Shown: positions 1 to 8,734 of the stretch, piece after piece
Layout of the letters: each line of letters starts with the position of its first letter
Position numbering within the stretch: the stretch's first letter is position 1
Source: JBFMFH01 sp964481395
GTDB lineage: Bacteria; Acidobacteriota; Vicinamibacteria; Vicinamibacterales; JAKQTR01
Assembly: GCA_964481395.1 (NCBI GenBank)
Contig: CAYZYG010000006.1
Location: 22,366-86,365, forward strand
Reading direction: 5' to 3'
Length of the DNA: 64,000 nt
Made by a program: the position numbers and the translations under genes
Notes under the pieces: model-generated
Told to the model about the DNA's origin: nothing
What the model saw: the letters and a program-made list of their open reading frames with translations, nothing else
The model's database searches: none

Positions 1-1
1 T

Positions 2-1153
2 CTCGACTCGGGTTCGAACGAACGTCACTGGGAGCTGGCGCGCTCGATCGCGCCGGGTGTGCCGGTGTTCTCGTCCGAAACCTACCCGGGATGGCTCACG
101 CACTGGGGAGAGCCCTGGGCGAGGCCGTCCGTCGAGAGCTTGCTGAGGGAGGTGCGCTTCCTGCTGCAGGGCAAGAAGTCGTTCAACTTCTACGTGCTCC
201 ACGGCGGCACCAACTTCGGGTTCACCGCGGGGGCGAATTCGGGCGGCAAGGGATACCAGCCCGATTTGACCAGCTACGATTACGATGCGCCCATCACCGA
301 GCAGGGCCGGCCGACGGAGAAGTACTTCGCGCTTCGCGAGCTGATCGCCGGCGCACGCCCGGATTCGCCGCCCGGGCCGCTCCCCGAGCCGATTCCCGCC
401 GTCGCGTTGCCGGCGTTTCCCATGCGCGTCTATGCCTCACTGTGGGACAATCTGCCGGCGCCCATCCGAGACGTGCAGCCGAGAACCTTCGAGGCCTACG
501 GTCAGAATCAGGGCCTGGTGCTCTACCGCACCCGGCTCGTCGGGCGGAAGACCGGCAGGCTGACCATCACCGAGCTCCACGACTACGCGACCGTGTTCGT
601 CGACGGCGTGCACGTCGGCACCCTGGATCGACGCCTCGGGGAGAACGCCCTCGATCTGCCCCCGGCGTCATCGGCGACACCCGTCCTGGACATCCTGGTC
701 GAGGGCATGGGGCACATCAATTTCGCGCAGGAGATGATCGACCGCAAGGGCATCACCGAACGCGTGGCCCTGTCGGGCATGACCCTGATGAACTGGGAGG
801 TCTTTCTCGTGCCGCTCGACGACGGCTGGGTCTCTCGACTGCCCGGCGGGGCCGTGAGCGACGCCCGGCCCGGGGTCTTTTTCCGTGGCAGTTTCCCGCT
901 CGACGCGCCGGCTGACACCTACCTGGACATGAGCGGCTACCGCAAAGGCGTGGTGTGGGTGAACGGCCACAACCTCGGCCGTTTCTGGGACATCGGCCCG
1001 CAGATGCGACTGTACTGCCCGGCCCCCTGGCTGAAGACCGGCGCCAACGACGTGATGGTCCTGGACCTGCACGCGACGACACCCGCGCCAATCCTGGGCG
1101 CGCCCACGCTGGAGGGTGGACCGGTCGGAGCCGCGCGCCCGGCGTCCAGATAG
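2..1153 (+). CDS. GH35 beta-galactosidase, C-terminal part (5' end off the window)
   Basis: The frame is open to the left edge, so the gene starts outside the window. The visible 383 or so residues are the end of a glycoside hydrolase family 35 enzyme, which removes terminal beta-galactose from glycans. The segment SSETYPGWLTHWGE contains the expected nucleophile glutamate (codon at 77-79) in the family's E-x-Y-x-G-W-x3-W-G context. HGGTNFGFTAGAN, soon after, is the other recognisable GH35 block. The later part is beta-sandwich material, ending with a GYRKGVVWVNGHNLGRFW block usual at the end of these enzymes. The acid/base glutamate and any signal peptide lie outside. It converges on the protease gene that ends at 1230. 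Confidence 0.9.
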   Translation, partial: LDSGSNERHWELARSIAPGVPVFSSETYPGWLTHWGEPWARPSVESLLREVRFLLQGKKSFNFYVLHGGTNFGFTAGANSGGKGYQPDLTSYDYDAPITEQGRPTEKYFALRELIAGARPDSPPGPLPEPIPAVALPAFPMRVYASLWDNLPAPIRDVQPRTFEAYGQNQGLVLYRTRLVGRKTGRLTITELHDYATVFVDGVHVGTLDRRLGENALDLPPASSATPVLDILVEGMGHINFAQEMIDRKGITERVALSGMTLMNWEVFLVPLDDGWVSRLPGGAVSDARPGVFFRGSFPLDAPADTYLDMSGYRKGVVWVNGHNLGRFWDIGPQMRLYCPAPWLKTGANDVMVLDLHATTPAPILGAPTLEGGPVGAARPASR

Positions 1154-1229
1154 GAGAAGAACCACGGCCCGGCGTCACCGCCCGAACCCGAGCCCGAATG
1201 CCGCGCAGACCAGCCACGGGTTCCGGTGC

Positions 1230-2246
1230 TCACGTCTCCCGGTAGGGCCAGGGCTTGACCGTGAGGGTCATCGCGCGCCCCTCACGGACGATCGTGACGG
1301 GCGTCGCGACACCGATGCGGCTGCGCCCGAGTTCGTCGAACAGCGCGGGCGGGTCGGTGACCTCCGTCCGCCCAATGCGGAGGATGAGGTCGCCAACTCT
1401 CAGCAACTGTCCCTTCGTCCGCCTCAGGCGTACGACCTCGAGGCCCGTGATCGGGGCGTCCCCGACGATCCGCGAGCGCCGGGCCACGGCGACGCCGAGG
1501 CTGGCCCGCGCCACGCGTCCGTGCTGCAGCAACTCGGCGAGCACCGGCGACACCGTGCTCACGGGGATCGACAGGCCGATGTAGGGGGTCTCGGCGTCGA
1601 TGAGCGTGTTGATGCCGATGATGCGCCCCCGCATATCGAGGAGCGGCCCGCCGGAGTTGCCTTCGTGGATGTCGCAGTCGGTCTGGAGCAGACGATAGTG
1701 CGGGCGCCCGGGACCCGCAACGGCCGTGCGCGCCAGACCCGAAACGACGCCGATGGTCACGGTCTCGGGGTAGCGCCCGAGCGGATTCCCGACCGCCAGG
1801 CAGAGTTCGCCCGCACGCGCCGGCGTCCGGCGCAGGCGCAGGCAGTGGCGCCAGCGCTCGTCGAGGCGAAGAACGGCTAGGTCCGAGATACTGTCGGCCC
1901 CGACGAGGCCGGCCAACGCGGTGGTGCCACCATGGAGCGTGATCTTGATCGGCGGCGTCATGCCCTCGATGACGTGGTAGTTCGTGAGGATGTGCCCGCG
2001 GCGATCGACGAAGACGCCGGAACCAGCGCTGCCGCCCTCGGACGTCGGTCCGGCCACCGCGACGGTTGCGCGGCGGGCCAACTCGGTCAGAGCCGCCAAC
2101 TCGTCGGAGAACGCGCCCAGTAGCGCTCCGGCGGTAGGGCCGGCTCTCGTGCGGGTCCGAAGCCCGAGCGCCGGGACTTCCCCGCCCGCAGGCACTTTGC
2201 GGACGCGCCGTCCCACTGCGCCCGCTGAAGACGTTCGCTTACGCAT
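1230..2246 (-). CDS. HtrA/Deg-like trypsin-family serine protease with C-terminal PDZ
   Basis: S1C family protease of 338 residues. The catalytic triad is complete: His91 (TNYHVIEG), Asp122 (SISDLAVLRL) and Ser198 (EGNSGGPLL). A single PDZ domain fills the last 90 residues or so. No signal peptide or membrane segment is visible; the first 45 residues are rich in Arg and Gly, which is odd for a family that is normally periplasmic. I chose the ATG at 2246, which overlaps the stop of the upstream gene by 8 bp. An in-frame ATG at 2267 would add 7 residues. The overlap suggests translational coupling with the YbjN-like gene. Confidence 0.85.
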   Translation of the reverse strand: MRKRTSSAGAVGRRVRKVPAGGEVPALGLRTRTRAGPTAGALLGAFSDELAALTELARRATVAVAGPTSEGGSAGSGVFVDRRGHILTNYHVIEGMTPPIKITLHGGTTALAGLVGADSISDLAVLRLDERWRHCLRLRRTPARAGELCLAVGNPLGRYPETVTIGVVSGLARTAVAGPGRPHYRLLQTDCDIHEGNSGGPLLDMRGRIIGINTLIDAETPYIGLSIPVSTVSPVLAELLQHGRVARASLGVAVARRSRIVGDAPITGLEVVRLRRTKGQLLRVGDLILRIGRTEVTDPPALFDELGRSRIGVATPVTIVREGRAMTLTVKPWPYRET

Positions 2247-2679
2247 CGACTGGCTCGTCCTCGTCATCCTGTCGCGCGGTCTTTCCCTGGAACCGGCGCG
2301 CCAGGTCCGAATCCAGGCGATCCGCCGTGTGGGCGAATCGCCTGCAGATGTCGACGAACTGGCGTTCGTCGAGCGTCCCGGCCGGCACCTCCCACGCCCC
2401 GACGATCGCGTCCTTGGTCCGGAAGACGCGGACGCAGGATTCGGTCGCGTTGATCTGGTTCAGCGCGTCGAGGAGGCCGGCACGCCGCCGCACCCGACGG
2501 ACCAGGATCGACCACAGCCGGAGGAGCGGGCTGACGTCGTCGATGAGCTTCAGGCGGATGTCCGCGCTGCCGTGCGCGAAGGCGTACTCGCCGTCGGCGT
2601 CCGGTTCGACTTTCGGCAGGTCGAGCATCTCCGCCAGGTGCTTCTCGACGAACGGTCGCAGGACGTCAATCCTCGACAT
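2239..2679 (-). CDS. YbjN/CesT-fold small protein
   Basis: 146 residues, acidic, cytoplasmic, without signal peptide. The pattern of a mixed alpha/beta N-terminal half, a central LLDALNQINATE segment, then strands and a C-terminal helix resembles the YbjN / type III secretion chaperone-like fold. The family is thought to bind peptides or proteins, with no enzymatic role known. No catalytic motif is visible. A good ribosome site (GGAGG about 5 nt before the ATG) supports the start. It is the first gene of a two-gene unit with the HtrA-like protease, so a substrate-handling or chaperone role for that protease is possible but is inference. Confidence 0.55.
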   Translation of the reverse strand: MSRIDVLRPFVEKHLAEMLDLPKVEPDADGEYAFAHGSADIRLKLIDDVSPLLRLWSILVRRVRRRAGLLDALNQINATESCVRVFRTKDAIVGAWEVPAGTLDERQFVDICRRFAHTADRLDSDLARRFQGKTARQDDEDEPVDA

Positions 2680-2757
2680 GCGCCCCCTCCGGCAGGCCCC
2701 GCTTGGGCGCCGGCCGAGAGGTAGTCTACCCCGTTTCCCGCGCGGCCGGATGCCCTG

Positions 2758-2766
2758 TGCTATCGT
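2758..2766 (+). promoter_or_regulatory. Extended -10 promoter (TGcTATCGT) for the symporter gene
   Basis: TG-n-TATCGT lies 42 bp before the start codon at 2808, predicting a leader of about 35 nt. No clear -35 box is seen. Confidence 0.4.
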
Positions 2767-2807
2767 GTCGCTCGCCCGGCCCGGCGGCTGTGGGGATGGG
2801 AGCGGCG

Positions 2808-4646
2808 ATGCAGTTCCAGCTAATCGACTGGGTGGTGGTGGCGCTGTCCGTGCTCGTCTGTTTCGTCCCGGCGCTGTTCTTCGGGAAGCGCGCGGGTCGG
2901 AACACGTCGGAGTTCTTCGCCTCGGGCCGGTCCGTGCCCTGGTGGCTCGCCGGGCTCTCGATGGTGGCTACGACCTTCAGCAGCGACACCCCGAACCTGG
3001 TCACGGACATCGTCCGCCGGAACGGGGTTGCCGGCAACTGGGTTTGGTGGGCCTTCACGCTGACGGGCATGGCGACGGTCTTCTTCTACGCGCGTCTGTG
3101 GCGCCGGTCCGGGGTGCTGACGGATCTGGAGTTTTACGAGATCCGGTACTCGGGAACCGCGGCGAGCGTGGTCCGTGGGTTCCGCTCCGTGTACCTGGGC
3201 CTGCTCTTCAACTCGATGATCATGGCCACCGTGAACCTCGCGGCGTGCAAGATCGCCGGGGTCATGTTCGGGCTGCCCCGGTGGCAGACCCTCGTCGCCG
3301 TCGGTCTGCTGAATGTCGTGTTCGCGACCCACGCGGGCCTGTGGGGCGTGCTCGTCATCGACATGGTCCAGTTCTTCGTCATGATGACGGCCGTCGTGGC
3401 CGCCGCCTACTTCGCGGTGAATGCGCCGCAGGTGGGTGGGCTCTCCGCGCTCGTGGACAAGGTGTCTGCCCTGCAAGGGCCCGGGGGGCTGCGGTACCTG
3501 GACATCCTGCCCGACTTCTCCAACAACTGGGATCTGGCGCTGGCGATCTTCATCATGCCGCTGGCGGTGCAGTGGTGGTCCGTCTGGTATCCCGGTGCCG
3601 AACCGGGCGGCGGCTCGTACATCGCTCAACGGATGCTGGCCTCGAAGTCCGAGCGCGACTCGCTCGGCGCGGTGCTGTTCTTCAACATCGCGCACTACGT
3701 ACTGCGCCCGTGGCCATGGATCCTCGTCGCCCTCGCCTCGCTCATCGTCTTCCCGGAGCTGTCAGACATCCAACGGGCGTTCCCGCACCTCGATCCGAGC
3801 CTCGTGGGGCACGACATCGCGTACCCGGCCATGCTGACGCTGCTCCCCGCCGGCTTCGTGGGCTTGATCGTCGGAGGCCTGCTCGCGGCGAACTCGTCGA
3901 CCATCCTGACCCACCTGAACTGGGGCGCCTCGTACCTGGTGCACGATTTCTACCGGCGATTCATTCGGCAGGACGCGAGCGAACGGCACTACGTGCTCGC
4001 GGGCCGTATCGTGACGGTCGGGCTGTTCCTCTTCTCATCCGGGATGGTCTTCCTGCTCGACACCGCGAAAGACGCGTTCGACGTCATCCTGCAGGTGGGC
4101 GCCGGTACGGGGCTGCTCTATCTCGTCCGGTGGTTCTGGTGGCGGGTGAACGCCTGGTGCGAAGTCGTCGCCATGGTCAGCTCGTTCGGCGTGTCCCTCG
4201 CCCTGCTGGTGCTGGCGAGGGCCGGCCATCCGCTCAGCACGCACGCGGGACTCATGCTCACCGTCGCGTTCACGACCGCGTGCTGGGTGGCAACCGCGTA
4301 CCTCGCGCCCGCCACCGATCGCGGCGTGCTGGTCGCGTTCTACACGCGGGTGAAGCCGTTCGGACCGGGCTGGGAACGCATTCGCCTGGAGGCGGGGCTG
4401 CCGAAGTCGGCGGCGACCGCCGCCGGCGACAACGTCCCGCTGGCCCTGCTGGGGTGGGTCGTGGGCACGGTGGCGATCTGGTCGTCGCTCTTCACCGTCG
4501 GGAACGTGCTGTACGGTCGCCTCGACTACGCGCTGGGGCTCCTGGTGGTGTTTCTCGTCAGCGGTCTGGCGCTGCTGCGCATCGTGCGGCGCCTGTGGGC
4601 CGATGGCCGCAGCGACGCCGCAGGCCGCGGCATGGCTCGTCTGTGA
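2808..4646 (+). CDS. Sodium:solute symporter (SSS family)
   Basis: 612-residue integral membrane protein with about 13 hydrophobic helices. SSS transporters import sugars, amino acids, carboxylates or vitamins with Na+. The helix 1-2 region (LVCFVPALFFGKRAGRNTSE, then FFASGRSVPWWLAGLSMVATTFSSDTP) is the usual SSS signature, with Ser/Thr residues at the Na+ sites. The substrate cannot be read from sequence; the sugar-related genes nearby make a sugar or uronate plausible only. The ATG at 2808 is preceded by GGGAG at good spacing. The gene is divergent from the YbjN-like gene and ends just before a dispersed repeat. Confidence 0.85.
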   Translation: MQFQLIDWVVVALSVLVCFVPALFFGKRAGRNTSEFFASGRSVPWWLAGLSMVATTFSSDTPNLVTDIVRRNGVAGNWVWWAFTLTGMATVFFYARLWRRSGVLTDLEFYEIRYSGTAASVVRGFRSVYLGLLFNSMIMATVNLAACKIAGVMFGLPRWQTLVAVGLLNVVFATHAGLWGVLVIDMVQFFVMMTAVVAAAYFAVNAPQVGGLSALVDKVSALQGPGGLRYLDILPDFSNNWDLALAIFIMPLAVQWWSVWYPGAEPGGGSYIAQRMLASKSERDSLGAVLFFNIAHYVLRPWPWILVALASLIVFPELSDIQRAFPHLDPSLVGHDIAYPAMLTLLPAGFVGLIVGGLLAANSSTILTHLNWGASYLVHDFYRRFIRQDASERHYVLAGRIVTVGLFLFSSGMVFLLDTAKDAFDVILQVGAGTGLLYLVRWFWWRVNAWCEVVAMVSSFGVSLALLVLARAGHPLSTHAGLMLTVAFTTACWVATAYLAPATDRGVLVAFYTRVKPFGPGWERIRLEAGLPKSAATAAGDNVPLALLGWVVGTVAIWSSLFTVGNVLYGRLDYALGLLVVFLVSGLALLRIVRRLWADGRSDAAGRGMARL

Positions 4647-4753
4647 TCCTCTACAGGATCGTCATTCCGGGGCCGCGAAGCGGCACCCGGAATCCAGCCT
4701 GGATCCCCGCTTCCGCGGGAATGACGGTAACCGACCCGCTTCCGCGGGAATGC
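4645..4753. repeat. Dispersed palindromic element, family A copy 1
   Basis: A 6-bp hairpin (GATCCT/AGGATC, 4645-4660) is followed by a 65-bp element, 4661-4725, bounded by the inverted ends GTCATTCC and GGAATGAC. A partial third copy of the right arm (CCGCTTCCGCGGGAATG) follows at 4736-4752. The core is about 85% identical by eye to 14931-15003. Such GTCATTCC...GGAATGAC elements are common REP-like intergenic repeats in high-GC bacteria. Confidence 0.75.
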
Positions 4754-4793
4754 CGCAATAGGCTCAGGCCGGCTCGCCCGATTTCTGCCTTAT

Positions 4794-4828
4794 TGACTCC
4801 TGACGTCTGACTCCTGTCTCCTGACGGG
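4794..4828. repeat. Heptamer tandem array H1 (TGACTCC-type, 5 units)
   Basis: Five consecutive 7-bp units: TGACTCC, TGACGTC, TGACTCC, TGTCTCC, TGACGGG. It lies just beyond the stop codon of the leftward M16 gene at 4832. Confidence 0.7.
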
Positions 4829-4831
4829 GGA

Positions 4832-6445
4832 TCACTTCAGCGTTACGATGGTTGCCGGCCCGCCACCGATTTTCGCCGCCAGACCGTCGAGCGTCCGCCC
4901 TCCGTACTTGGCCGCCATAGCGTCGATGGTCGCCTGGTTCGGCAGCATGGTGCCTGCGCCTTTCTTGCACTCCTCGATGTTTCCCGCAACGAGGACGATC
5001 AGCTTGTCCGGGCGCAGGTACTTCTGGGCGACGCGTTTGATGTCGGCCAGCGTCACCTGGCCGTATCGGGCCTCGTACGTCTCGTAGAAGTCCATCGGCC
5101 GCCCGTCGAATTCGAGCGAGGCGAAGTTCCGAAGGTTCCCGCCCACCGTGGAGAACATGGCCGGGAACGCGCTCAGCCGCGCCGCCTTCGCGAACCGAAG
5201 GTCTTCCTCGCTCACGTCGCCGGCCCGCATCCGGTCGATCTCGTTGAGCATGAGCTGCGCGGCAAAGACGACGGTCTCGTTCTTCGTCTGACAGAAGGCC
5301 TGGAAGGTTCCCGGGTAGTGGACTTCCGACGGAAAGGACGAACTGGTCGAGTACGCCAGGCCGTTGTCGGTTCGAACGATCTTCGTGATTCGGGACGAGA
5401 AGGAGCCGCCGCCGAGCGTGTAGTTCATCAGGTCCACGGCCGGGTAGTCCGGATCGTCTCGCTTCAGCCCGATGTGCCCGATGTAGATGATCCCCTGGTT
5501 GGGCACGGCGCCCTGCGGCTGCACCATGTAGACGCCCGGCTTCGTCGGCTGCTCGGCAACCGGCCATGCCGGAACGGCCTTCTCCGCGTGACGCCACTTT
5601 CCGAACGTGGCCTCGAGCTTCTTCACCATCTCCGCCTTGTCGAACCCGCCGGAGATGACCAACATCGCGTTATTGGCGCCCCAGTACTTGCGGTGCCAGG
5701 CGACGAGGTCGTCCCGGGTGATGCTCGAGATGGTGGCCTCCGTGGGTTCCGCGACGATGGGGGACGCGTCGCCGTAGACCAGACGCCGGAAGGTCCGGGA
5801 GGCCACCCCGCTGAGGTTGCGATTCCGGTTCCGGATGCCCGGCAGCAGGCCCTGCTTCTCCCGCTGCAGCCGGTCGGCCGGGAAGGCGGGATTGGCGAGG
5901 AGATCCATCCAGATCTTCAGGCCTTCGTCGATGTGCCGGGCATGGATCGACAGGCTGGTCGCCGACACGGATCCCGCGAGGAAGTCCATGCGTTCGTTGA
6001 TGTCGTCCGCGGTCATCGACGAGGTCCCACCCGCGCGGGCCACCGCGCCGGTGAGCGCGTAGACGCCGAGTTTGTCGGGCGGCTCGAGGAACGACGACCC
6101 TCCGCCGCCCCCCCCGCCGCCGCGCTGCGGCCAGTCGTAGATGGTGGCGCGCCGCCCGCGGCCGCCGGCCCCGCCGCCGCCCGCGATGACATCGGACAGA
6201 AGGGACGCGTCAATCCAGGGAATCTGGTGGTCCTCGGCGATGTACACGACGAGGCCGTTCGACAGCACGGTCCTGAAGGCGACGGCCTTCGGTGCCGTGA
6301 AGTCGAGGGCTGGGAACTTGAACTGATCGGGCCGGGGGCCCTTGGCGGCGGGGGGCTTCGGCGCGGACTGGGCGTCGAGGGCGACGGCGGCTCCCCAGCA
6401 GGCCAGCGCGCCGACCATCACGATCACCGATAGCTTCTTCAACAT
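4832..6445 (-). CDS. M16 (insulinase-like) protein, probable non-catalytic partner
   Basis: 537 residues with an N-terminal signal peptide (hydrophobic stretch VIVMVGALACWGAAVALDAQ). The two-lobed M16 fold is recognisable: the first lobe from about residue 55, the second after about 270 (MLVISGGFDKAEMVKKLEATFGKW). The zinc-binding HxxEH motif expected early in the first lobe is absent; a glycine-rich insert (about residues 90-120, a run of nine Gly) and ALTGAVARAGGTSS stand in that region. M16 pairs usually have one active and one inactive subunit, and the active partner is the adjacent upstream gene. It follows that gene by 27 bp, with a GAAAGGA ribosome site. Periplasmic location is likely. 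Confidence 0.85.
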   Translation of the reverse strand: MLKKLSVIVMVGALACWGAAVALDAQSAPKPPAAKGPRPDQFKFPALDFTAPKAVAFRTVLSNGLVVYIAEDHQIPWIDASLLSDVIAGGGGAGGRGRRATIYDWPQRGGGGGGGGSSFLEPPDKLGVYALTGAVARAGGTSSMTADDINERMDFLAGSVSATSLSIHARHIDEGLKIWMDLLANPAFPADRLQREKQGLLPGIRNRNRNLSGVASRTFRRLVYGDASPIVAEPTEATISSITRDDLVAWHRKYWGANNAMLVISGGFDKAEMVKKLEATFGKWRHAEKAVPAWPVAEQPTKPGVYMVQPQGAVPNQGIIYIGHIGLKRDDPDYPAVDLMNYTLGGGSFSSRITKIVRTDNGLAYSTSSSFPSEVHYPGTFQAFCQTKNETVVFAAQLMLNEIDRMRAGDVSEEDLRFAKAARLSAFPAMFSTVGGNLRNFASLEFDGRPMDFYETYEARYGQVTLADIKRVAQKYLRPDKLIVLVAGNIEECKKGAGTMLPNQATIDAMAAKYGGRTLDGLAAKIGGGPATIVTLK

Positions 6446-6472
6446 GGCGATGGTCCTTTCTCGGCTGCGGCG

Positions 6473-8020
6473 CTACTGCTCGCGCTCCATGACGCCGGTG
6501 ACGCTGTTGTCGCGCGTGAGGTACGTCTTCGCCACGCGCATCAGATCCGCGGCGGTGACCGCCATCCGCTGCTTGTACTGCTCTTCGATGAACTGCCAGC
6601 GATACGCCGTCTCCATCCGGGCCAGCGTACCGGCGATGCCCATGCCGGCAAGGCTGCGCAGGTACTCCGCCTCGATCGCGTTCTTGATCCGCTGGAGCAG
6701 CTCGCCCTCCACGGCCGTGAACTTGGCGTCCTCGATGTACAGCCAGAGGTCCTGCTCGAGGGTCTGCAGGGGCACGACCGTCTGGTTCTCGATCTCTCGG
6801 GCCGTCGCGCTGACGCGGAACGACCCGTCGTACATCGAGTTCGACGCGCCGGCGCTCACCCCGCTCGCGTGCGCGACACGACTGTCGACGAGGTCGAGAT
6901 AGACCTTGCCGGTCCGGGCGCTCATGACACGGCCCAGCACGTAGAGCGGCGCGACATCGTCATGCCACAGTGGCGGAATGTGGAACATGATCGTGACCGA
7001 CGGATTCGTCGCCGCCCGACCCAGCACGCGCTTCTCGATGTAGGGCGCCTTGAAGTTCGGACCGTTCGTCTTCCGGTAGTACTCGGGCGACGGCTCCTCC
7101 GTCCGTACGCGGGGCGACGGGCCGCGCGACTTCAGCGGGCCGAAGTGCTTGGTCACCAGTGGCATCACGGTCTTCTCGTCCACGTCCCCGACCAGCACGA
7201 GCGTGGCGTTGTCGGGCCGGTAGTAGAGATCCCGGTAGTCGATCATCTCCTGCTTGGTGACGCGGCTGACGTCCGACATCCAGCCGACCACCGGGAACCC
7301 GTAAGGGCTCGCCGAATAGAAGGTGGCGTTGAGCTGCTCCTGGAAGAAGTAGCCCGGGTTGTTCTCGCTCATGCGGCGCTCTTCCGTGATGACGTCGCGC
7401 TCCGAGTAGAACTCCCGGAAGACCGGATTCGCCATCCGATCGGCCTCGAGCGCCAGATACAGCTCGATCTTGTTCTTGGGCAGCGTGACGTAGTACTGCG
7501 TCATCTCCTGACCGGTGGACGCATTCAGTCCCGTTCCGCCGGCCTCCTGATAGGCGCTCCAAATCTCTTCGCTGACGATGGTTTCGGCTTTCTGACGGGT
7601 GATCAAGTCGCTGATCTGCTTCTTCAGGTCGATGATCTTCGCGGCGTCCTGCCCCTTGACCTTCGCTTCCTCCGCGACGACCTGCGCCATCAGCGCGTCG
7701 ATCTGCCGGTCGTACTCCATGTCCTTCTGGAGCGTGCCCGGCTTGATCCCCATCGTGTAGGTGCCCTTGAACATCATGTGCTCGTGGAAGTGCGAGATCC
7801 CCGTGATTCCGGGGCGCTCGTTCACGGCCCCGACGCGGTACGCCAGGATGCAGTTGATGAGCGGCGCCTCCGGCCGCTTCACCATGAGGACCTTCAGGCC
7901 GTTCGGCAGCACCCGCTCGACGACCTGGCTCGTCAGGCTGACCTCCTGCGCGCCAGTCGGCACAAGCCAGACGCAGGCGGCCAGAAGCAGCACGAGACAG
8001 ACACGAACCCGTTCTCTCAT
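6473..8020 (-). CDS. M16 zinc peptidase, catalytic subunit
   Basis: 515 residues with a cleavable signal peptide (RVCLVLLLAACVWLVPTGAQ). The zinc motif HFHEH is at residues 77-81, in GISHFHEHMMFKGT, where His77 and His81 bind zinc and Glu80 is the base. The third ligand is expected in the acidic EERRMSENN region. Both M16 lobes are present. It pairs with the inactive homologue downstream, the arrangement typical of periplasmic M16 peptide-degrading heterodimers. I chose the ATG at 8020 because GAGGGAGAG stands before it and the signal peptide begins there; an upstream in-frame ATG at 8062 adds only charged residues. Confidence 0.9.
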   Translation of the reverse strand: MRERVRVCLVLLLAACVWLVPTGAQEVSLTSQVVERVLPNGLKVLMVKRPEAPLINCILAYRVGAVNERPGITGISHFHEHMMFKGTYTMGIKPGTLQKDMEYDRQIDALMAQVVAEEAKVKGQDAAKIIDLKKQISDLITRQKAETIVSEEIWSAYQEAGGTGLNASTGQEMTQYYVTLPKNKIELYLALEADRMANPVFREFYSERDVITEERRMSENNPGYFFQEQLNATFYSASPYGFPVVGWMSDVSRVTKQEMIDYRDLYYRPDNATLVLVGDVDEKTVMPLVTKHFGPLKSRGPSPRVRTEEPSPEYYRKTNGPNFKAPYIEKRVLGRAATNPSVTIMFHIPPLWHDDVAPLYVLGRVMSARTGKVYLDLVDSRVAHASGVSAGASNSMYDGSFRVSATAREIENQTVVPLQTLEQDLWLYIEDAKFTAVEGELLQRIKNAIEAEYLRSLAGMGIAGTLARMETAYRWQFIEEQYKQRMAVTAADLMRVAKTYLTRDNSVTGVMEREQ

Positions 8021-8091
8021 CGTCGTTCTCTCCCTCTTGGCTGGGTGGCGTGGCCTTCGCACACGCGGAGGAGACTGTTGGGGGGCGGCAA

Positions 8092-8100
8092 ACTATAGCA
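8092..8100 (-). promoter_or_regulatory. Extended -10 promoter (TGcTATAGT) for the M16 pair
   Basis: On the minus strand TGC-TATAGT ends at 8092, predicting a start of transcription near 8085 and a leader of about 65 nt before the ATG at 8020. Confidence 0.45.
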
Positions 8101-8185
8101 CGGGCACGGACAAGACGGCCGCCCCCGGCGGGCGGGCCCCGGCTGGCCTCTGGCTGGCCACGAATCGCAAGGCGGCGGGGGGGGG

Positions 8186-8734
8186 TCAGAGAAGGCGTCC
8201 GGCGACGGCCGAATGTTCGGTGACCGCGTGCAGGGCGTACTTGATCCAGGTGTCGCGTCCGGCCGCATCGAGGCGGTGGTGCACCAGGCGTTTCTCGCCC
8301 AGAAGCTGGTCGACGATCTGGTCGATGGATCGCACGAAGAAGTCGTCGGTGTCGCGCACCCCGTCCGCAGAGGCCGCCTCCACGACGGGTACCTTGAAGA
8401 GCAGATCGTACGACTTCATCCAGTGGTCGACGAACCGCTCGATGGGTTTCTGCCGGCCGCAGGCGAACATCAGGTAGGCGTAGTTGTCGAGCGCGCTCCG
8501 ATCGCAAACGACCACGTCATGCTGGCTCGAGGCCCGGATTTCCTCCGCGACCTGCGTCATCAGGATCCACGTCTGAGCGTCGAGCGACGTCTTGCGGTTG
8601 ATGGGCAGCGGGGACAGCCGCGCGACTTCCTTCACAACGTCCGCGTTGATGCCCTGCCGTTTCAGCCCGGCCACCAGGTCGTAACAGAGCGTCGTCTTTC
8701 CGGTGCCGTGGGTGCCGATGAAGGCGACCTTCAT
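8186..8734 (-). CDS. Small P-loop ATPase (NadR/AAA_28-like)
   Basis: 182 residues. The N-terminus MKVAFIGTHGTGKTTL holds a Walker A motif (residues 7-14), and DVVVCDRSALDNYAYLM resembles the Walker B/lid region of kinase-like P-loop proteins related to the NadR C-terminal domain. The true substrate is unknown; a nucleotide or nucleoside kinase or a GTP/ATP switch would fit. The ATG at 8734 overlaps the stop of the aldo/keto reductase in an ATGA (8731-8734), indicating coupled translation. It is the last gene of the peroxiredoxin operon. Confidence 0.75.
   Translation of the reverse strand: MKVAFIGTHGTGKTTLCYDLVAGLKRQGINADVVKEVARLSPLPINRKTSLDAQTWILMTQVAEEIRASSQHDVVVCDRSALDNYAYLMFACGRQKPIERFVDHWMKSYDLLFKVPVVEAASADGVRDTDDFFVRSIDQIVDQLLGEKRLVHHRLDAAGRDTWIKYALHAVTEHSAVAGRLL

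Noticed and set aside
2327..4810. Long rightward reading frame of 827 codons overlapping the symporter
   Set aside because: It is in another frame of the well-supported symporter gene. High-GC DNA gives long open frames on all strands; the translation is Arg/Pro-rich with no family motif.
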